Origin: an uncultured Christensenellaceae bacterium
Lineage (GTDB): Bacteria; Bacillota; Clostridia; Christensenellales; CAG-314
Reading direction: 5' to 3'
NCBI GenBank assembly: GCA_910587795.1
Contig: CAJUNH010000005.1
Coordinates: forward strand, 1-64,000
Length of the DNA stretch: 64,000 nucleotides
Part shown: positions 53,359-62,229 of the stretch, in pieces
Layout: every line of letters starts with the position of its first letter
Position numbering within the stretch: position 1 is the first letter of the stretch
The notes under the pieces: model-generated
The model's input: only the letters and a program-made list of their open reading frames with translations
Told to the model about the DNA's origin: nothing
Databases searched by the model: none
Program-made: the position numbers and the translations under genes

Positions 53359-53667
53359 GTGGATGCTCAATTAAAAAAAGGTTTCTTGGAAGTGTTTGTT
53401 TTATCGGCGCTTCGCAAAGAAGAGTCCTACGGTTACAAGATTATCAGCGATATTTCGCCGTATATCGAAATAAGCGAATCCACCCTGTATCCCATCCTAA
53501 AAAGGTTGGAAAGCGGCGGTTGTTTGCTTACCCGAACTAAGGAGTTTAACGGCAGATTGCGAAAGTATTACCGTATAACGCCTCAGGGAGTGGCAAAGAT
53601 AAAAAGTTTTTTGGCGGATATAAACGAATTAAACCGATTGTCCGAATTTATTCGTAAAGGAGAATAA
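53359..53667 (+). CDS. PadR-family transcriptional regulator
   Basis: A 102-residue winged-helix repressor: KGFLEVFVLSALRKEESYGYKIISDI, SESTLYPILKRLESGGCLLTRTKEFNGRLRKYYRITPQG, then a short C-terminal dimerisation helix (the small PadR-s2 type). It starts at GTG behind AAGGGGG. It is the first gene of a three-gene unit with DUF1700 and DUF4097 proteins, a set seen across Firmicutes and thought to respond to envelope stress or cationic peptides. An operator-like dyad sits in its promoter. Confidence 0.93.
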   Translation: MDAQLKKGFLEVFVLSALRKEESYGYKIISDISPYIEISESTLYPILKRLESGGCLLTRTKEFNGRLRKYYRITPQGVAKIKSFLADINELNRLSEFIRKGE

Positions 53668-53669
53668 CG

Positions 53670-54842
53670 ATGACAAAATATGAATGGGAAAGGCAGCTAA
53701 AAAAAGGAATTTCCGGTTTGCCTAAGGCGGAACAGCAGCGCGTGTTGGATTATTACAACGAGTTGTTTGCCGATAAAATAGACGCCGGTCTGCGCGAACA
53801 GTATATAATAAGCGAATTCGGCAACCCTTACGACGTTGCCAACAAAATACTTGTCGATTTTTATAACGAAGGAAAGGAAAACCCCGAAGTTGACGCATAC
53901 ATTTATGCCGACAGCGACGATATCGACGTTGCATTCGACGACGCAGAAGAACCCAAAGCGGTACAGCCTCCCCAACGCAAAACTTGGGAAGAACGCCGCG
54001 ATCGGCGCCGCGAGGAGAACCGCGGGCAAACACAAAGTCAAGCGCAGGACGAACAAACGCAGCCCGTTTCTAAGTCTGCGCAAAAAAAGGCGCGCGGAGC
54101 AGGCGGGCTTATTACCATGCTTTGCATTTTGCTTTATTGCATACTGGGCGCATTCTTCAACTTGTGGCATCCGGGCTGGCTTATCTTTTTGCTTATGCCC
54201 TGCGTAATAACGTTGGTAGAAGCCGTAATTAAGCGCAACTACCGTATATTTGCATATCCGGTATTTGTAACCTGTCTGTTTTTGTGTTTTGGGTATTTCG
54301 GGGGTAAGTGGCATCCCGCGTGGGTACTGTTTATTACAATCCCGCTGTACTACGTATTGGGCGATTACATTTGTAAAAACGATAAAAAGAACGACGTAAA
54401 ACAAGACGTCAAAAAACAGAACGCAAAACAAGCGCAAGCCGATCCGATTGCAGACAAACAGGCAAGCGCACAGCAATATCCAACAGAAGTAATAACCGCG
54501 TCAAACAGCCGTAAAAAATCTCAAAACGTATTTAGCGTTATAGTAAAGGTATTGCTTGCAATGTTATTAATGTGCGTAGCGGTGTTTATGTGGTGGTGCG
54601 TAATAAGTATGTTCATCGGCGGTATAGGTATGATTATGGGAGGCATCGGTATATTTGTTTCGTCGTTTTTTGCGGGCGCGGCAACTGTTGATTTCGTCTT
54701 GCTCGGCGCGGGAATCGCGCTGTTCGGTTTAGGCCTGATATTTACTTTCGGGATGGCCGCATTGTTTAAGCCGTGCTTTAAAGCATGCAAGACGTTTGTA
54801 AAAACCATTAAAAATACTTTTAACGATAAGGAGAAAGCATAA
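53670..54842 (+). CDS. DUF1700 (HAAS-type) membrane protein
   Basis: A 390-residue protein. The N-terminal ~70 residues are the DUF1700 helical domain (YEWERQLKKGISGLPKAEQQRVLDYYNELFADKI...ISEFGNPYDVANKIL). Next comes an acidic and then Arg/Gln-rich linker (about 75-135), two pairs of membrane helices around 145-235 with two LWHPGW/KWHPAW repeats that resemble the 2TM motif, a Lys/Gln-rich cytoplasmic segment (about 240-290) and two or three long hydrophobic helices rich in Gly/Ile at the C-terminus. It begins 2 bases after padR and overlaps the next gene by one base. It probably works with the DUF4097 protein in envelope stress sensing (inference). Confidence 0.85.
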   Translation: MTKYEWERQLKKGISGLPKAEQQRVLDYYNELFADKIDAGLREQYIISEFGNPYDVANKILVDFYNEGKENPEVDAYIYADSDDIDVAFDDAEEPKAVQPPQRKTWEERRDRRREENRGQTQSQAQDEQTQPVSKSAQKKARGAGGLITMLCILLYCILGAFFNLWHPGWLIFLLMPCVITLVEAVIKRNYRIFAYPVFVTCLFLCFGYFGGKWHPAWVLFITIPLYYVLGDYICKNDKKNDVKQDVKKQNAKQAQADPIADKQASAQQYPTEVITASNSRKKSQNVFSVIVKVLLAMLLMCVAVFMWWCVISMFIGGIGMIMGGIGIFVSSFFAGAATVDFVLLGAGIALFGLGLIFTFGMAALFKPCFKACKTFVKTIKNTFNDKEKA

Positions 54843-55831
54843 TGAATAAAACGTTAGCGGTATTTATATCCCTCGGTGTAATCCTGCTGATAGCGGGTTT
54901 AACGGTTGTGGGAATATTCGGCGGCGAAGCAATAAGAAATATAAAATGGGACGACGTTTTAAACGGCAAAGCGCACGATTTGTCTTTGGCGGATACGCGT
55001 ATTGACTACACTGCGGAAGAGTTGGCGGATAAATTAACAAACGGAAATCAGTTGGAAATAGTATTAAAAACACAGGAATACTCGGTGTACGTATTGCCCG
55101 CAGACGACGGCGTTTTGTCTGTAAGATACGTTATGCCTCAGAACGATGAAACTGAAATAAACGTAACGTGCGAAGAATATTTAAACGTAAGTCAAAGCGG
55201 CAATATGCATTATAACCGGTTTAGTTTTACAAGACACCAAAAAAGTTTTATTGCGGTATATATACCTCAAACGGAAGCTTTTTCAAATATAATGTTAAAA
55301 ATATCGTGTAATGTTGGCGGAATCAGGGTAAGCGACGTCGCTACTCAATCGGTACTTTGTTCTTCGGGTGCGGGCAGTATATTTGTAGACAGCTGTAAAA
55401 TTGCGGCAAAAATCGAAGTTTATACAAATACGGGTACGGCGTCCGTAAAACGGCTTGAAACTCAAACGCTGACGGTAAAGACTCAAACGGGTACTGTTAA
55501 CGTTGAGGGAGTTACTGCGTCCGCTCTGGCTGAAATTAAGGTCGAAACGGGTACGATTAACTGTATGCAAACGGTTGCGCCAAAGCTTAATATGGAAAGC
55601 GAAACGGGCAGTATTAAATTCGACGTTACCTCGAACGACATAATGATCAACTCCGACACGGGCAGTGTGTCCGGCATAATACAAGGAGTTAAAAGCGATT
55701 ACGTTATAGACTGCTATAAGGATTTGGGATCGTCTAATTTAAACAGTCAAAATCCTGACGGCGCAACAAAATACTTGTATGTAAACGTAGATATCGGTTC
55801 GGTTAAAATTAACTTTGCAGATAACGCGTAA
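54842..55831 (+). CDS. DUF4097-domain (LiaG-type) adhesin-like protein
   Basis: A 329-residue protein with an N-terminal membrane anchor (residues 5-27) and an extracellular DUF4097 beta-helix. The signature is a series of short strands: GGIRVSDVATQSVLCSSGAGSIFVDSC, TNTGTASVKRLETQTLTVKTQTGTVNVEGV, ETGTINCMQ, SETGSIKFDV and SDTGSVSGII. The ATG overlaps the stop of the DUF1700 gene (TAATG), which indicates translational coupling. In Bacillus, related proteins occur with the LiaFSR envelope-stress system. No sensor kinase is adjacent here. Confidence 0.88.
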   Translation: MNKTLAVFISLGVILLIAGLTVVGIFGGEAIRNIKWDDVLNGKAHDLSLADTRIDYTAEELADKLTNGNQLEIVLKTQEYSVYVLPADDGVLSVRYVMPQNDETEINVTCEEYLNVSQSGNMHYNRFSFTRHQKSFIAVYIPQTEAFSNIMLKISCNVGGIRVSDVATQSVLCSSGAGSIFVDSCKIAAKIEVYTNTGTASVKRLETQTLTVKTQTGTVNVEGVTASALAEIKVETGTINCMQTVAPKLNMESETGSIKFDVTSNDIMINSDTGSVSGIIQGVKSDYVIDCYKDLGSSNLNSQNPDGATKYLYVNVDIGSVKINFADNA

Positions 55832-55989
55832 AAACAAATTGCGTAAATACGGTATTTTGCTGCCGATAAGGAATACGCATTGAAACCGCGCAAACAAACC
55901 GTTTAAATTTAAACGTTGGTTTTAATGTTTTGGTAAAGGATAGACTAAACCCGTAAAGAGGTAATTATAAAATAATTAAGGAGGATAAA

Positions 55990-56523
55990 ATGCAAATAAT
56001 AGATTATGTAATAATAGCGATTGCCGTAATCAGTTTAATAGTCGGCTTGATACGCGGTTTTATAAGTCAAATTTTAGTATTGCTGGGCATTGTTGCAATA
56101 TCGGTAGGCACGTCGTATTTATTTAAATTTCCTATGCAATGGCTCAGCGGATTGATTACCAACGAAAAAGCGCTTTCTATCGTAAGTATTATAATTACCG
56201 CAATAGCGTTATGCGTTATTTACGGTATTATAGCTCACTTCGTTAAAAAACCTTTTAAGTCTATAAAATTTATAAAAGCGTTAGATAAATTGCTGGGCGG
56301 CGTATTCGGCGTTGTCGTAGCGTACGCTATAGTCGCTATTTTTGTAGAGGCAATGACGCGCACGGACATAGGATTTTTGGCAAAGATAAGCGAATTGCTT
56401 GCTCCGCAAACGGAAAACAGCGTTATTATAAACAGCGTGTATTCCAACAACTTTTTCGGAAAATGGATTTTTGACGTTATCGGCAATGCCATAACGCAGC
56501 TGTTTCCCAAAGCGGTTGTATAG
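55990..56523 (+). CDS. CvpA-family membrane protein
   Basis: A 177-residue protein with about four membrane helices: IIDYVIIAIAVISLIVGLIRGFISQI, ILVLLGIVAISVGTSYLF, LSIVSIIITAIALCVIYGIIAHFV, and, in the conserved DKLLGGVFGVVVAYAIVAIFVEA, the fourth. This is the CvpA pattern (colicin V production accessory, more broadly an envelope protein). AAGGAGG is 6-12 bases upstream. It stands alone and ends at a terminator. Confidence 0.85.
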   Translation: MQIIDYVIIAIAVISLIVGLIRGFISQILVLLGIVAISVGTSYLFKFPMQWLSGLITNEKALSIVSIIITAIALCVIYGIIAHFVKKPFKSIKFIKALDKLLGGVFGVVVAYAIVAIFVEAMTRTDIGFLAKISELLAPQTENSVIINSVYSNNFFGKWIFDVIGNAITQLFPKAVV

Positions 56524-56553
56524 CTTCGGTCTAAACATAAAAAGCTAATTAAT

Positions 56554-56583
56554 AAGGACAAACATGGCCTGTTTGTCCTTTTG
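56554..56583 (+). terminator. Terminator of the cvpA-like gene
   Basis: AAGGACAAACA (56554-56564) pairs with TGTTTGTCCTT (56570-56580), followed by TT. Confidence 0.85.
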
Positions 56584-56736
56584 CATATTTTTAAGTTAAT
56601 GCTGCGCCATAAAAACAGATAAGCATAATGGCGAATATACTGTGTAGGTATTTGCAAGTATTATAGCCCATTAAGTAATTTTTATATTAATAAAATGCTC
56701 GATATACAGAATATTTTTAACGAACAAAACCGTAAT

Positions 56737-56764
56737 AAAAAACTGCACGCTATTTTGCGTGCAG
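56737..56764 (-). terminator. Terminator overlapping the end of the PRC-barrel gene
   Basis: On the minus strand CTGCACGC/GCGTGCAG (56757-56764 with 56743-56750) encloses 6 bases and is followed by TTTTTTATT. The stem includes the last codons. Confidence 0.85.
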
Positions 56765-57241
56765 GCACAATTCAATAAGCTTTCCGCTTAGTTTTGCTTG
56801 GCGAAGCACGTCGAGAGTTACGGTTGCGCCCTTGCGTATCATTATTTCGTTGTAAAAATTCGTTATGGTTTTGTCGGCGGTTTTGCCCAGCAAAAAGTTA
56901 AAGTCTCCGTATCGTCTGCGCACGGGATAAACTTTTTCCGCGGAGGGCGGCATTGCAATGCGGAAAGCGTTTTCCTCGCTCTGTTTCGGTTTTAATCTTT
57001 TCTGCACGGACTTTGCTTTGTTTGTAGTTTGTTTCGGCATTTTAACGATTGCAATTTCGTCTAGCGCCATCAGCTGTCCGCGGGAATATTCAATGCCGTC
57101 GGTGCATTTAATTGCAGATAATCTGTGCGTTTTGCTTAGCGTTATATCGGCAACTTCGCCTAAACTTTTGCCTAAGGCATTGTAAACTTTTGCGCCGACA
57201 AACCGTTTTATATCTTCGTCAGTAACAGTTATACTTTGCAT
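56750..57241 (-). CDS. PRC-barrel-like protein
   Basis: A 163-residue soluble protein. Residues 10-70 (DIKRFVGAKVYNALGKSLGEVADITLSKTHRLSAIKCTDGIEYSRGQLMALDEIAIV) fit a PRC-barrel: GxxVxxxxGxxxGxVxD followed by strands. A basic linker rich in Lys/Gln and Pro follows, then a C-terminal region (about 115-160) resembling another PRC-like half with GKTADKTITNFYNEIMIRKGATVT. PRC-barrels occur in RNA-processing proteins such as RimM and in sporulation proteins such as YlmC/YrrD; the last is a plausible relative. A strong GGGGGAGAGG lies just upstream of the ATG. Confidence 0.65.
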   Translation of the reverse strand: MQSITVTDEDIKRFVGAKVYNALGKSLGEVADITLSKTHRLSAIKCTDGIEYSRGQLMALDEIAIVKMPKQTTNKAKSVQKRLKPKQSEENAFRIAMPPSAEKVYPVRRRYGDFNFLLGKTADKTITNFYNEIMIRKGATVTLDVLRQAKLSGKLIELCLHAK

Positions 57242-57423
57242 TGCACCTCTCCCCCGTAAATATTTTTATTTGTTTATTATGTTTAATTGAAAATTTACGC
57301 AATTTATTATATAATATGTTTAGTCACATAGTATAAGAACAAAAGCAAGTGTAACAAGCACGTTTTACAAGGCTGTAAATTTTTGTACGGTATGTTTATC
57401 AGTAATAACGGAGGATAACGATT

Positions 57424-58473
57424 ATGGGATTTTTTAAATCGCAAATGTGGAAAGTGTTGGAATGGAAAGACGACAGTTCCGATACTCTTGTGTACCGCTT
57501 TCCCATGGACGGCAAGGAAATTATGAGCGGATCGCAGCTTACGGTACGCGAGTCGCAGGTGGCTGTATTTGTAAACTTGGGCAAGGTTGCCGACGTGTTC
57601 GGTCCGGGTAAGTACAAACTTACTACAAACAATCTGCCTATTTTGTCGGGTATCGGCAGTATATGGTATCAGGGACAAAGCCGTTTTAAAGCGGATTTGT
57701 ATTTTATCAACACAAAGCAGTTTCTTGACCGCAAGTGGGGTACTAGCAATCCCGTAACAATGCGCGATAACGAGTTCGGCATGATACGTATCCGCGCTTA
57801 CGGCAATTACGCTTTTCGTGTTACCGACCCGACAGCCTTTATGCGCGAAGTTTTCGGCACGCGCGGTTTGGTAACGCTTGCGGATATAGAGGGGGTTTTG
57901 TCTAATATGCTTGTATCGCAAATGAGCGATACAATTGCGGAAAGCAAAATATCGGCGTTGGATATGGCAATGAATTATCAGGAATTCGGCGATATGATAC
58001 AAGACAATTCGCGGGAAAACTTTGCCGCGCTGGGGCTGACTATTACCGATTTTATCGTAGTTAATATCAGCTTCCCCGAGGCGGTAGAAAAAACCATAGA
58101 CGAACGCACGAATTTAGGCATACTGTCGGGACATATGGGATCGTACACGCAAAAGAAAGCCGCCGACGCATTGGGCGACGCCGCTAAAAACGGCGGCGGA
58201 GCAAGTGCCTTTATAGGCATGGGTTTAGGCAGTATGGCAACGGGAGTTGTAAACAACACATTGAACGCGCCCGCTCAATCGGCAAGCGGTGCTATCGCAA
58301 AATCTTCTGCGGAAAAGTTCTGCAGCGAATGCGGAGCTAAAATATCCGCTTCTTCTAAATTCTGTCCCGAGTGCGGAGCAAAGCTTTCCTCGGTAAAACG
58401 TTGCGCAAGCTGCGGTACGGAAGTTTCCGCAAAAACAAAATTCTGTCCCGAATGCGGCGAAAAGATCGACTGA
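57424..58473 (+). CDS. SPFH-domain protein with C-terminal zinc ribbons, YdjI-like
   Basis: A 349-residue protein. Residues about 30-240 form an SPFH (stomatin/prohibitin-like) domain of the virion-core/YdjI group: VRESQVAVFVNLGKVADVFGPGKYKLTTNNLPIL, then IRAYGNYAFRVTDPTAFMREV. A Gly/Ala-rich segment (about 255-290) leads to two and a half double-CxxC zinc ribbons (FCSECGAK, FCPECGAKL, RCASCGTE, FCPECGEK). No signal peptide. In Bacillus, YdjI recruits to membrane damage sites with partners. The following gene, 4 bases downstream, is a zinc-ribbon membrane protein that fits such a partner. GGAGG is upstream. Confidence 0.88.
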   Translation: MGFFKSQMWKVLEWKDDSSDTLVYRFPMDGKEIMSGSQLTVRESQVAVFVNLGKVADVFGPGKYKLTTNNLPILSGIGSIWYQGQSRFKADLYFINTKQFLDRKWGTSNPVTMRDNEFGMIRIRAYGNYAFRVTDPTAFMREVFGTRGLVTLADIEGVLSNMLVSQMSDTIAESKISALDMAMNYQEFGDMIQDNSRENFAALGLTITDFIVVNISFPEAVEKTIDERTNLGILSGHMGSYTQKKAADALGDAAKNGGGASAFIGMGLGSMATGVVNNTLNAPAQSASGAIAKSSAEKFCSECGAKISASSKFCPECGAKLSSVKRCASCGTEVSAKTKFCPECGEKID

Positions 58474-58477
58474 AATT

Positions 58478-59728
58478 ATGAACGGAAATAATAGAATACG
58501 CCAACAAGTGTTTCAGCGTAAATGTCCTAATTGCGGCGCCGCGCTTACGTATGCCCCCGAACAAGGCAAATTATATTGTAAGCATTGTAAAAGTTATATG
58601 GATTTTGAAAAAAGCAGAGACGTAACCGAGAGGGATTTTGCCGATTTGCTTGATTTAAAAAAGTGGGACGACGGCGCGGTACGTTATTACCGCTGCAGCA
58701 ACTGCGGGGCAAATACCGTACTTCCACGTTCTACTTTGGCAACGTCCTGCCCGTACTGCTTGTCGCCTGCGGTGTTAGACGAAACCCAAACGGGACAGGT
58801 TCGTCCCGACACAATAGAACCGTTTGAAATAACCGACGGTCAAGCCAAACAGTTTGTTGCAAAATGGGCAAAAAAGCGTATGTTTGCGCCTCACAAGTTT
58901 AAGCGCGGCACAAACGCTTTAAGCGTAAAAGGGGTGTATACTCCCGCTTGGACGTTCGATCTTGTAACGGCAAGCCACTACGAAGGCAGGTTGGGGCGCA
59001 CGCGTACCCGTACCGTACGCCGAAACGGAAAATCTTACACCGAAACGTATGTGCAGTGGTTTAGCGTAGAGGGAGACGTGGACAATGCTTTTGACGACTT
59101 GTTTATAAGCGGCAATAACCATATGTCCGTAAAAAACTTTGAAGAATTGGATTTGACAAATAAAGAAAAATACGTTGTTTACACCGACGAGTACTTGGCA
59201 GGTTATATGGCGGATAGCTACACGGTGGAACCTGACGTTGCTTACGGCAGAGCCGTAGATAAAGCAAACTCTTTGATTTACCGTCAAATAATGAACGACT
59301 ACGGCGCAGACCACGACGGCGGTTTGGAAGTAGATACAACTGTGTTGTCTCGCAGTTTTAAATACGTTATGCTGCCCGTATACGTTGTTTCGAGCAAGTA
59401 CCGAGGCAAAGTATACAATCAGTACGTATCCGGCGTATACAGCCGTAAAAACGACGCTAACGTTAAGGTTGTGGGCAAAGCACCCGTTTCGCCGTGGAAA
59501 GTGCTTTTGACGGTTTTGGGATGTTTGGGCTTGATTGCGGGTATTATTGCGTTAATACTGTGCTGCGGAGGAGACTGGTCGTTGGATTTCGGCGAATTCT
59601 ACTCTATATCGGCAAGGGAATTAAATCTGCCGAACGTAATAGAAACGTACCGTACTTCGCCGCATTTTAATATTGCGCAAAATTTACCGTTTAATACTTG
59701 TCAATTTGCGCATACTGTTATAAAATAG
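58478..59728 (+). CDS. Zinc-ribbon protein with C-terminal membrane helix, partner of the SPFH protein
   Basis: A 416-residue protein. N-terminal zinc ribbon KCPNCGAALTYAPEQGKLYCKHCKSY (about 15-40) and a second one YRCSNCGANTVLPRSTLATSCPYCLSP (about 68-94). A large beta-rich domain follows with TPAWTFDL, a Tyr-rich centre and VYVVSSKYRGKVYNQYVSG. One membrane helix is at about 342-364 (WKVLLTVLGCLGLIAGIIALILCC), then a short extracytoplasmic tail. This is the arrangement of TFIIB-type zinc-ribbon proteins that accompany YdjI-like SPFH proteins. It begins 4 bases after the SPFH gene with no strong ribosome binding site, so coupling is likely. Confidence 0.8.
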   Translation: MNGNNRIRQQVFQRKCPNCGAALTYAPEQGKLYCKHCKSYMDFEKSRDVTERDFADLLDLKKWDDGAVRYYRCSNCGANTVLPRSTLATSCPYCLSPAVLDETQTGQVRPDTIEPFEITDGQAKQFVAKWAKKRMFAPHKFKRGTNALSVKGVYTPAWTFDLVTASHYEGRLGRTRTRTVRRNGKSYTETYVQWFSVEGDVDNAFDDLFISGNNHMSVKNFEELDLTNKEKYVVYTDEYLAGYMADSYTVEPDVAYGRAVDKANSLIYRQIMNDYGADHDGGLEVDTTVLSRSFKYVMLPVYVVSSKYRGKVYNQYVSGVYSRKNDANVKVVGKAPVSPWKVLLTVLGCLGLIAGIIALILCCGGDWSLDFGEFYSISARELNLPNVIETYRTSPHFNIAQNLPFNTCQFAHTVIK

Positions 59729-59815
59729 ACGTATAGTTCGGCGGATAATATTAATTGCTTTGCGGAGGTTAATCGCCGCAGGACCGCTAACAAATAAATA
59801 AGGAGAATTATTAAA

Positions 59816-60001
59816 ATGATTACCAAGGATATGCGTATTGTAGACGTGTTGCAAGTTAAGCCGGACGCGGCAAGAGTATTCGGCAGCTACGGCATGGGAT
59901 GTATCCATTGTTTGATGGCTCATCAGGAAACCGTTGAAGAAGCCGCGGCTGTTCACGGAGTGGACGTAGAAGAAATGTTGGCGCAGCTTAACGCACAATA
60001 A
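59816..60001 (+). CDS. DUF1858-domain protein
   Basis: A 61-residue protein matching DUF1858: MRIVDVLQVKPDAARVFGSYGMGCIHCLMAHQETVEEAAAVHGVD, with the conserved GMGCxxC. The two Cys suggest redox or metal binding. These small proteins are common in anaerobes and are often found near or fused to hybrid-cluster or sulfur-related proteins; no such gene is adjacent. AAGGAG lies upstream. Confidence 0.92.
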   Translation: MITKDMRIVDVLQVKPDAARVFGSYGMGCIHCLMAHQETVEEAAAVHGVDVEEMLAQLNAQ

Positions 60002-60087
60002 TACATCAAAAAAACGCTTGCAGAAAAGCGTACTTCCCGTAGAGAATAAAAACTAAATTTTTAAGAGTTGCACTTTCAAGTGATGAC

Positions 60088-60122
60088 AAAAGGCTCTCGC
60101 ACATTTCGTTCGAGAGCCTTTT
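60088..60122. terminator. Bidirectional terminator between convergent genes
   Basis: AAAAGGCTCTCG (60088-60099) pairs with CGAGAGCCTTTT (60111-60122). Confidence 0.9.
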
Positions 60123-60140
60123 AGAAAAACAAATTGAAAT

Positions 60141-60512
60141 TTATCTTTGCTTTTTACGATTAAAATATTCGCCGCTTCTAAAATCTTTTTCACCAAAGTA
60201 TCGGTTAGTCAAATGTCTTTCGTTATACAGTCTTCTATGTTTGTACGCAAAGATTTCGTTATCTATCATTATTGCTGCTTCACTTCCAAATGCATTAGTG
60301 AAAAAGTGATATCCCTGCCTATCGGGCAAAGTATAAAAATAAAAATCCGCCACGTCACTATCAAAATGCCTTAATGCTTCTTCAAAAGAATAAGTACCAG
60401 CATATAAAACGATTTTCCCCTCATCTTCTAATTGCTTTAACTTTTTTAAGGAGTCTATCCATTTCAAAGTATTATTATTGTATTGACTAAACATTTCGGC
60501 AATTTCTTGCAT
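60141..60512 (-). CDS. Orphan hypothetical protein behind the shared leader
   Basis: Not recognised. The 123-residue protein begins with helices (EIAEMFSQYNNNTLKWIDSLKKLKQLEDEGKI), then a YAGTYSFEEALRHF segment, strands rich in Phe/Tyr (ADFYFYTLPDRQGYHFFTNAFG) and a basic tail. No signal or membrane segment. AT-rich codon use sets it apart from the housekeeping genes. Ribosome binding site CGGAGA is 6-11 bases upstream. Its promoter and first transcribed bases are almost the same as those of the GNAT gene at 2867, although the proteins are unrelated. Confidence 0.65.
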   Translation of the reverse strand: MQEIAEMFSQYNNNTLKWIDSLKKLKQLEDEGKIVLYAGTYSFEEALRHFDSDVADFYFYTLPDRQGYHFFTNAFGSEAAIMIDNEIFAYKHRRLYNERHLTNRYFGEKDFRSGEYFNRKKQR

Positions 60513-60523
60513 GATGTTCTCCG

Positions 60524-60577
60524 TTAAATTACTGTTTATCGTACAATCATTATATCACGAAAAATGGAAGAACACAA
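60524..60577 (-). promoter_or_regulatory. Promoter with conserved leader, shared with the GNAT gene
   Basis: On the minus strand: TTGTGT at 60572-60577, a 17-bp spacer and TATAAT at 60549-60554. The 33 bases at 60524-60556 match 2747-2779 with one mismatch. The rest of the gap, 60578-60900, contains no supported gene. Confidence 0.7.
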
Positions 60578-60900
60578 CCGATTGAATTTTGCGGGAAATA
60601 TAAAACATATCTATATCTCACTTGGCTACAAGTAGCCTAGTTCGTCCACAAAAAAAAAGTACAGAAAAGGCACAGCTTAACGCTATGCCTAAATCTTTTT
60701 ATTTGCGTTTTATTATATTCCCTATGGGTATTACCGTAAAAGTCGGCAAGCGTTTTTTTATAAGTTTAAATGTGCTGAATTCTGTTTTAAATATATTAAC
60801 CGTAATTTATTGTGCTTTTTCATAGCTAAATAAAAATCGGTAATACGTTTAAAAAAATATGCGTTTTTGTAACGTTTTGCAGTATGTTTACAGTCGGCGT

Positions 60901-62130
60901 TTATTGTTTGTTTACAAGCTTTGCTTTGTATACAAAGTATTTTTGTCTGCCGAATTTAAAAAATCCGTTTTTGCAGACGCCTATAAAGTCTTTTCCCAGT
61001 ATATCGAATAAATTTCCCGTTACCGTAAACTCCGGCAGTTTACCGACAAGTTTACCGTCTTGGTATAAGTAGGAAACAATGGACGGTATGCTGAGGTCTC
61101 CCGAAGGCGTCATATCTCCTCCGCCCGTGTTGGACAGATAAACGGCTTTGCGCCCTTTTAACAGTTCTTCTAACGTGTTTGCGGTGTTTTCCGCTTCAAA
61201 CCCGCCTGCGCCTATACCGGGAACTCCGTTATACGGAGCGGAAGCGGAACCGAGATTTTCGCAGCCGTATTGCGCGGCGGATTTCTTGCATGAAACGGTT
61301 TTTTCAAATACACCGTTTTTAATAAGGTAATTTTTATACCCTTCGTTTATTACTCCTTCTTCGTCAAAAAATGGTATTGCAAGTTGAGTTTCGGGGTCGC
61401 GGTTGATCAGTACGCTCAGTTTGTCGTTAAATATTTTTTGACCTAATTTACCGTCTAAAAGCGACGATTTATTAAAGTATATATCTGCAATAAAGTGTTC
61501 TAACGCATACTGAATGGGTTCGTAGCTGCCTATAATAATTGCTTCGTCCTCTTCTATTTGAGGTATATTATTTAAAAATGCGTCGCACTCTAACTTTATA
61601 TCGCGGCAAATTTCATCTTCGTTATAGTAGTCGCTTGTAGCGCTGTATATTTCGTCCATAATGTTAGCAGAACCTTTAAATTTTATTACAAGTCCTAATG
61701 CGTATGCGTTTCCTTTGTAGTCCAGTTTTGTTCCGTCGCTGTTTTCGTAATGCTTTTCCACGCTTGACAAAAACAGTTTGTTGCTAAACAAAAAGTCGGG
61801 ATTTTCCCTTGCCAAACGTTCCAGTAAAGCTGCGGTTTTTGGAATAAAGTCTTTTTTGTCAAAAATAAACTTTGCGGTGTCGATATTTAATACCTGTACT
61901 TTGTCGTGCGTTTCGGGGTAGGGTATGCCCTGCGCAAGTTTTGCCGCAGCGGCTTTTTCCAGTTCGTCAAAGTCCGCCCTTCCCAAACTTCCCTGTACGC
62001 CTATTGCGTTTTTATCGTATACGCGTACGGTGTTTTGCAAATCGTTGTTAATGCGCAGCGACTCTACTTTGCTTGCGGCAACGTTAATGCACCTTGTAGA
62101 TTCCTTGTTTATAATTTTTTCTATTTTCAT
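60901..62130 (-). CDS. TldD/PmbA-family protein, PmbA-like
   Basis: A 409-residue member of the TldD/PmbA family (U62 modulators of DNA gyrase). It has the N-terminal SKVESLRINNDLQNTVRVYDKNAIGVQGS block and the C-terminal YLSNTGGGDMTPSGDLSI...VTGNLFDILGKDFIGV block, but no HExxxH, as in PmbA/TldE, the non-catalytic partner. TldD and TldE form a heterodimeric metalloprotease that processes peptides. The catalytic partner is encoded 99 bp upstream on the same strand, so the two are one operon. Confidence 0.88.
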   Translation of the reverse strand: MKIEKIINKESTRCINVAASKVESLRINNDLQNTVRVYDKNAIGVQGSLGRADFDELEKAAAAKLAQGIPYPETHDKVQVLNIDTAKFIFDKKDFIPKTAALLERLARENPDFLFSNKLFLSSVEKHYENSDGTKLDYKGNAYALGLVIKFKGSANIMDEIYSATSDYYNEDEICRDIKLECDAFLNNIPQIEEDEAIIIGSYEPIQYALEHFIADIYFNKSSLLDGKLGQKIFNDKLSVLINRDPETQLAIPFFDEEGVINEGYKNYLIKNGVFEKTVSCKKSAAQYGCENLGSASAPYNGVPGIGAGGFEAENTANTLEELLKGRKAVYLSNTGGGDMTPSGDLSIPSIVSYLYQDGKLVGKLPEFTVTGNLFDILGKDFIGVCKNGFFKFGRQKYFVYKAKLVNKQ

Positions 62131-62229
62131 ATTTTACTCCGTTTTGATTTTGCAAATTTATGCACTTGATGTTATGCGGTTCTAAATTTTGAGTATTTGC
62201 GTTAAAGCGTTTGTCAAACGCGTATAAAA

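Noticed and set aside
60622..60825. 67-codon open frame between the orphan gene and the PmbA-like gene
   Set aside because: No ribosome binding site or promoter. The frame is AT-driven and unsupported by any motif.
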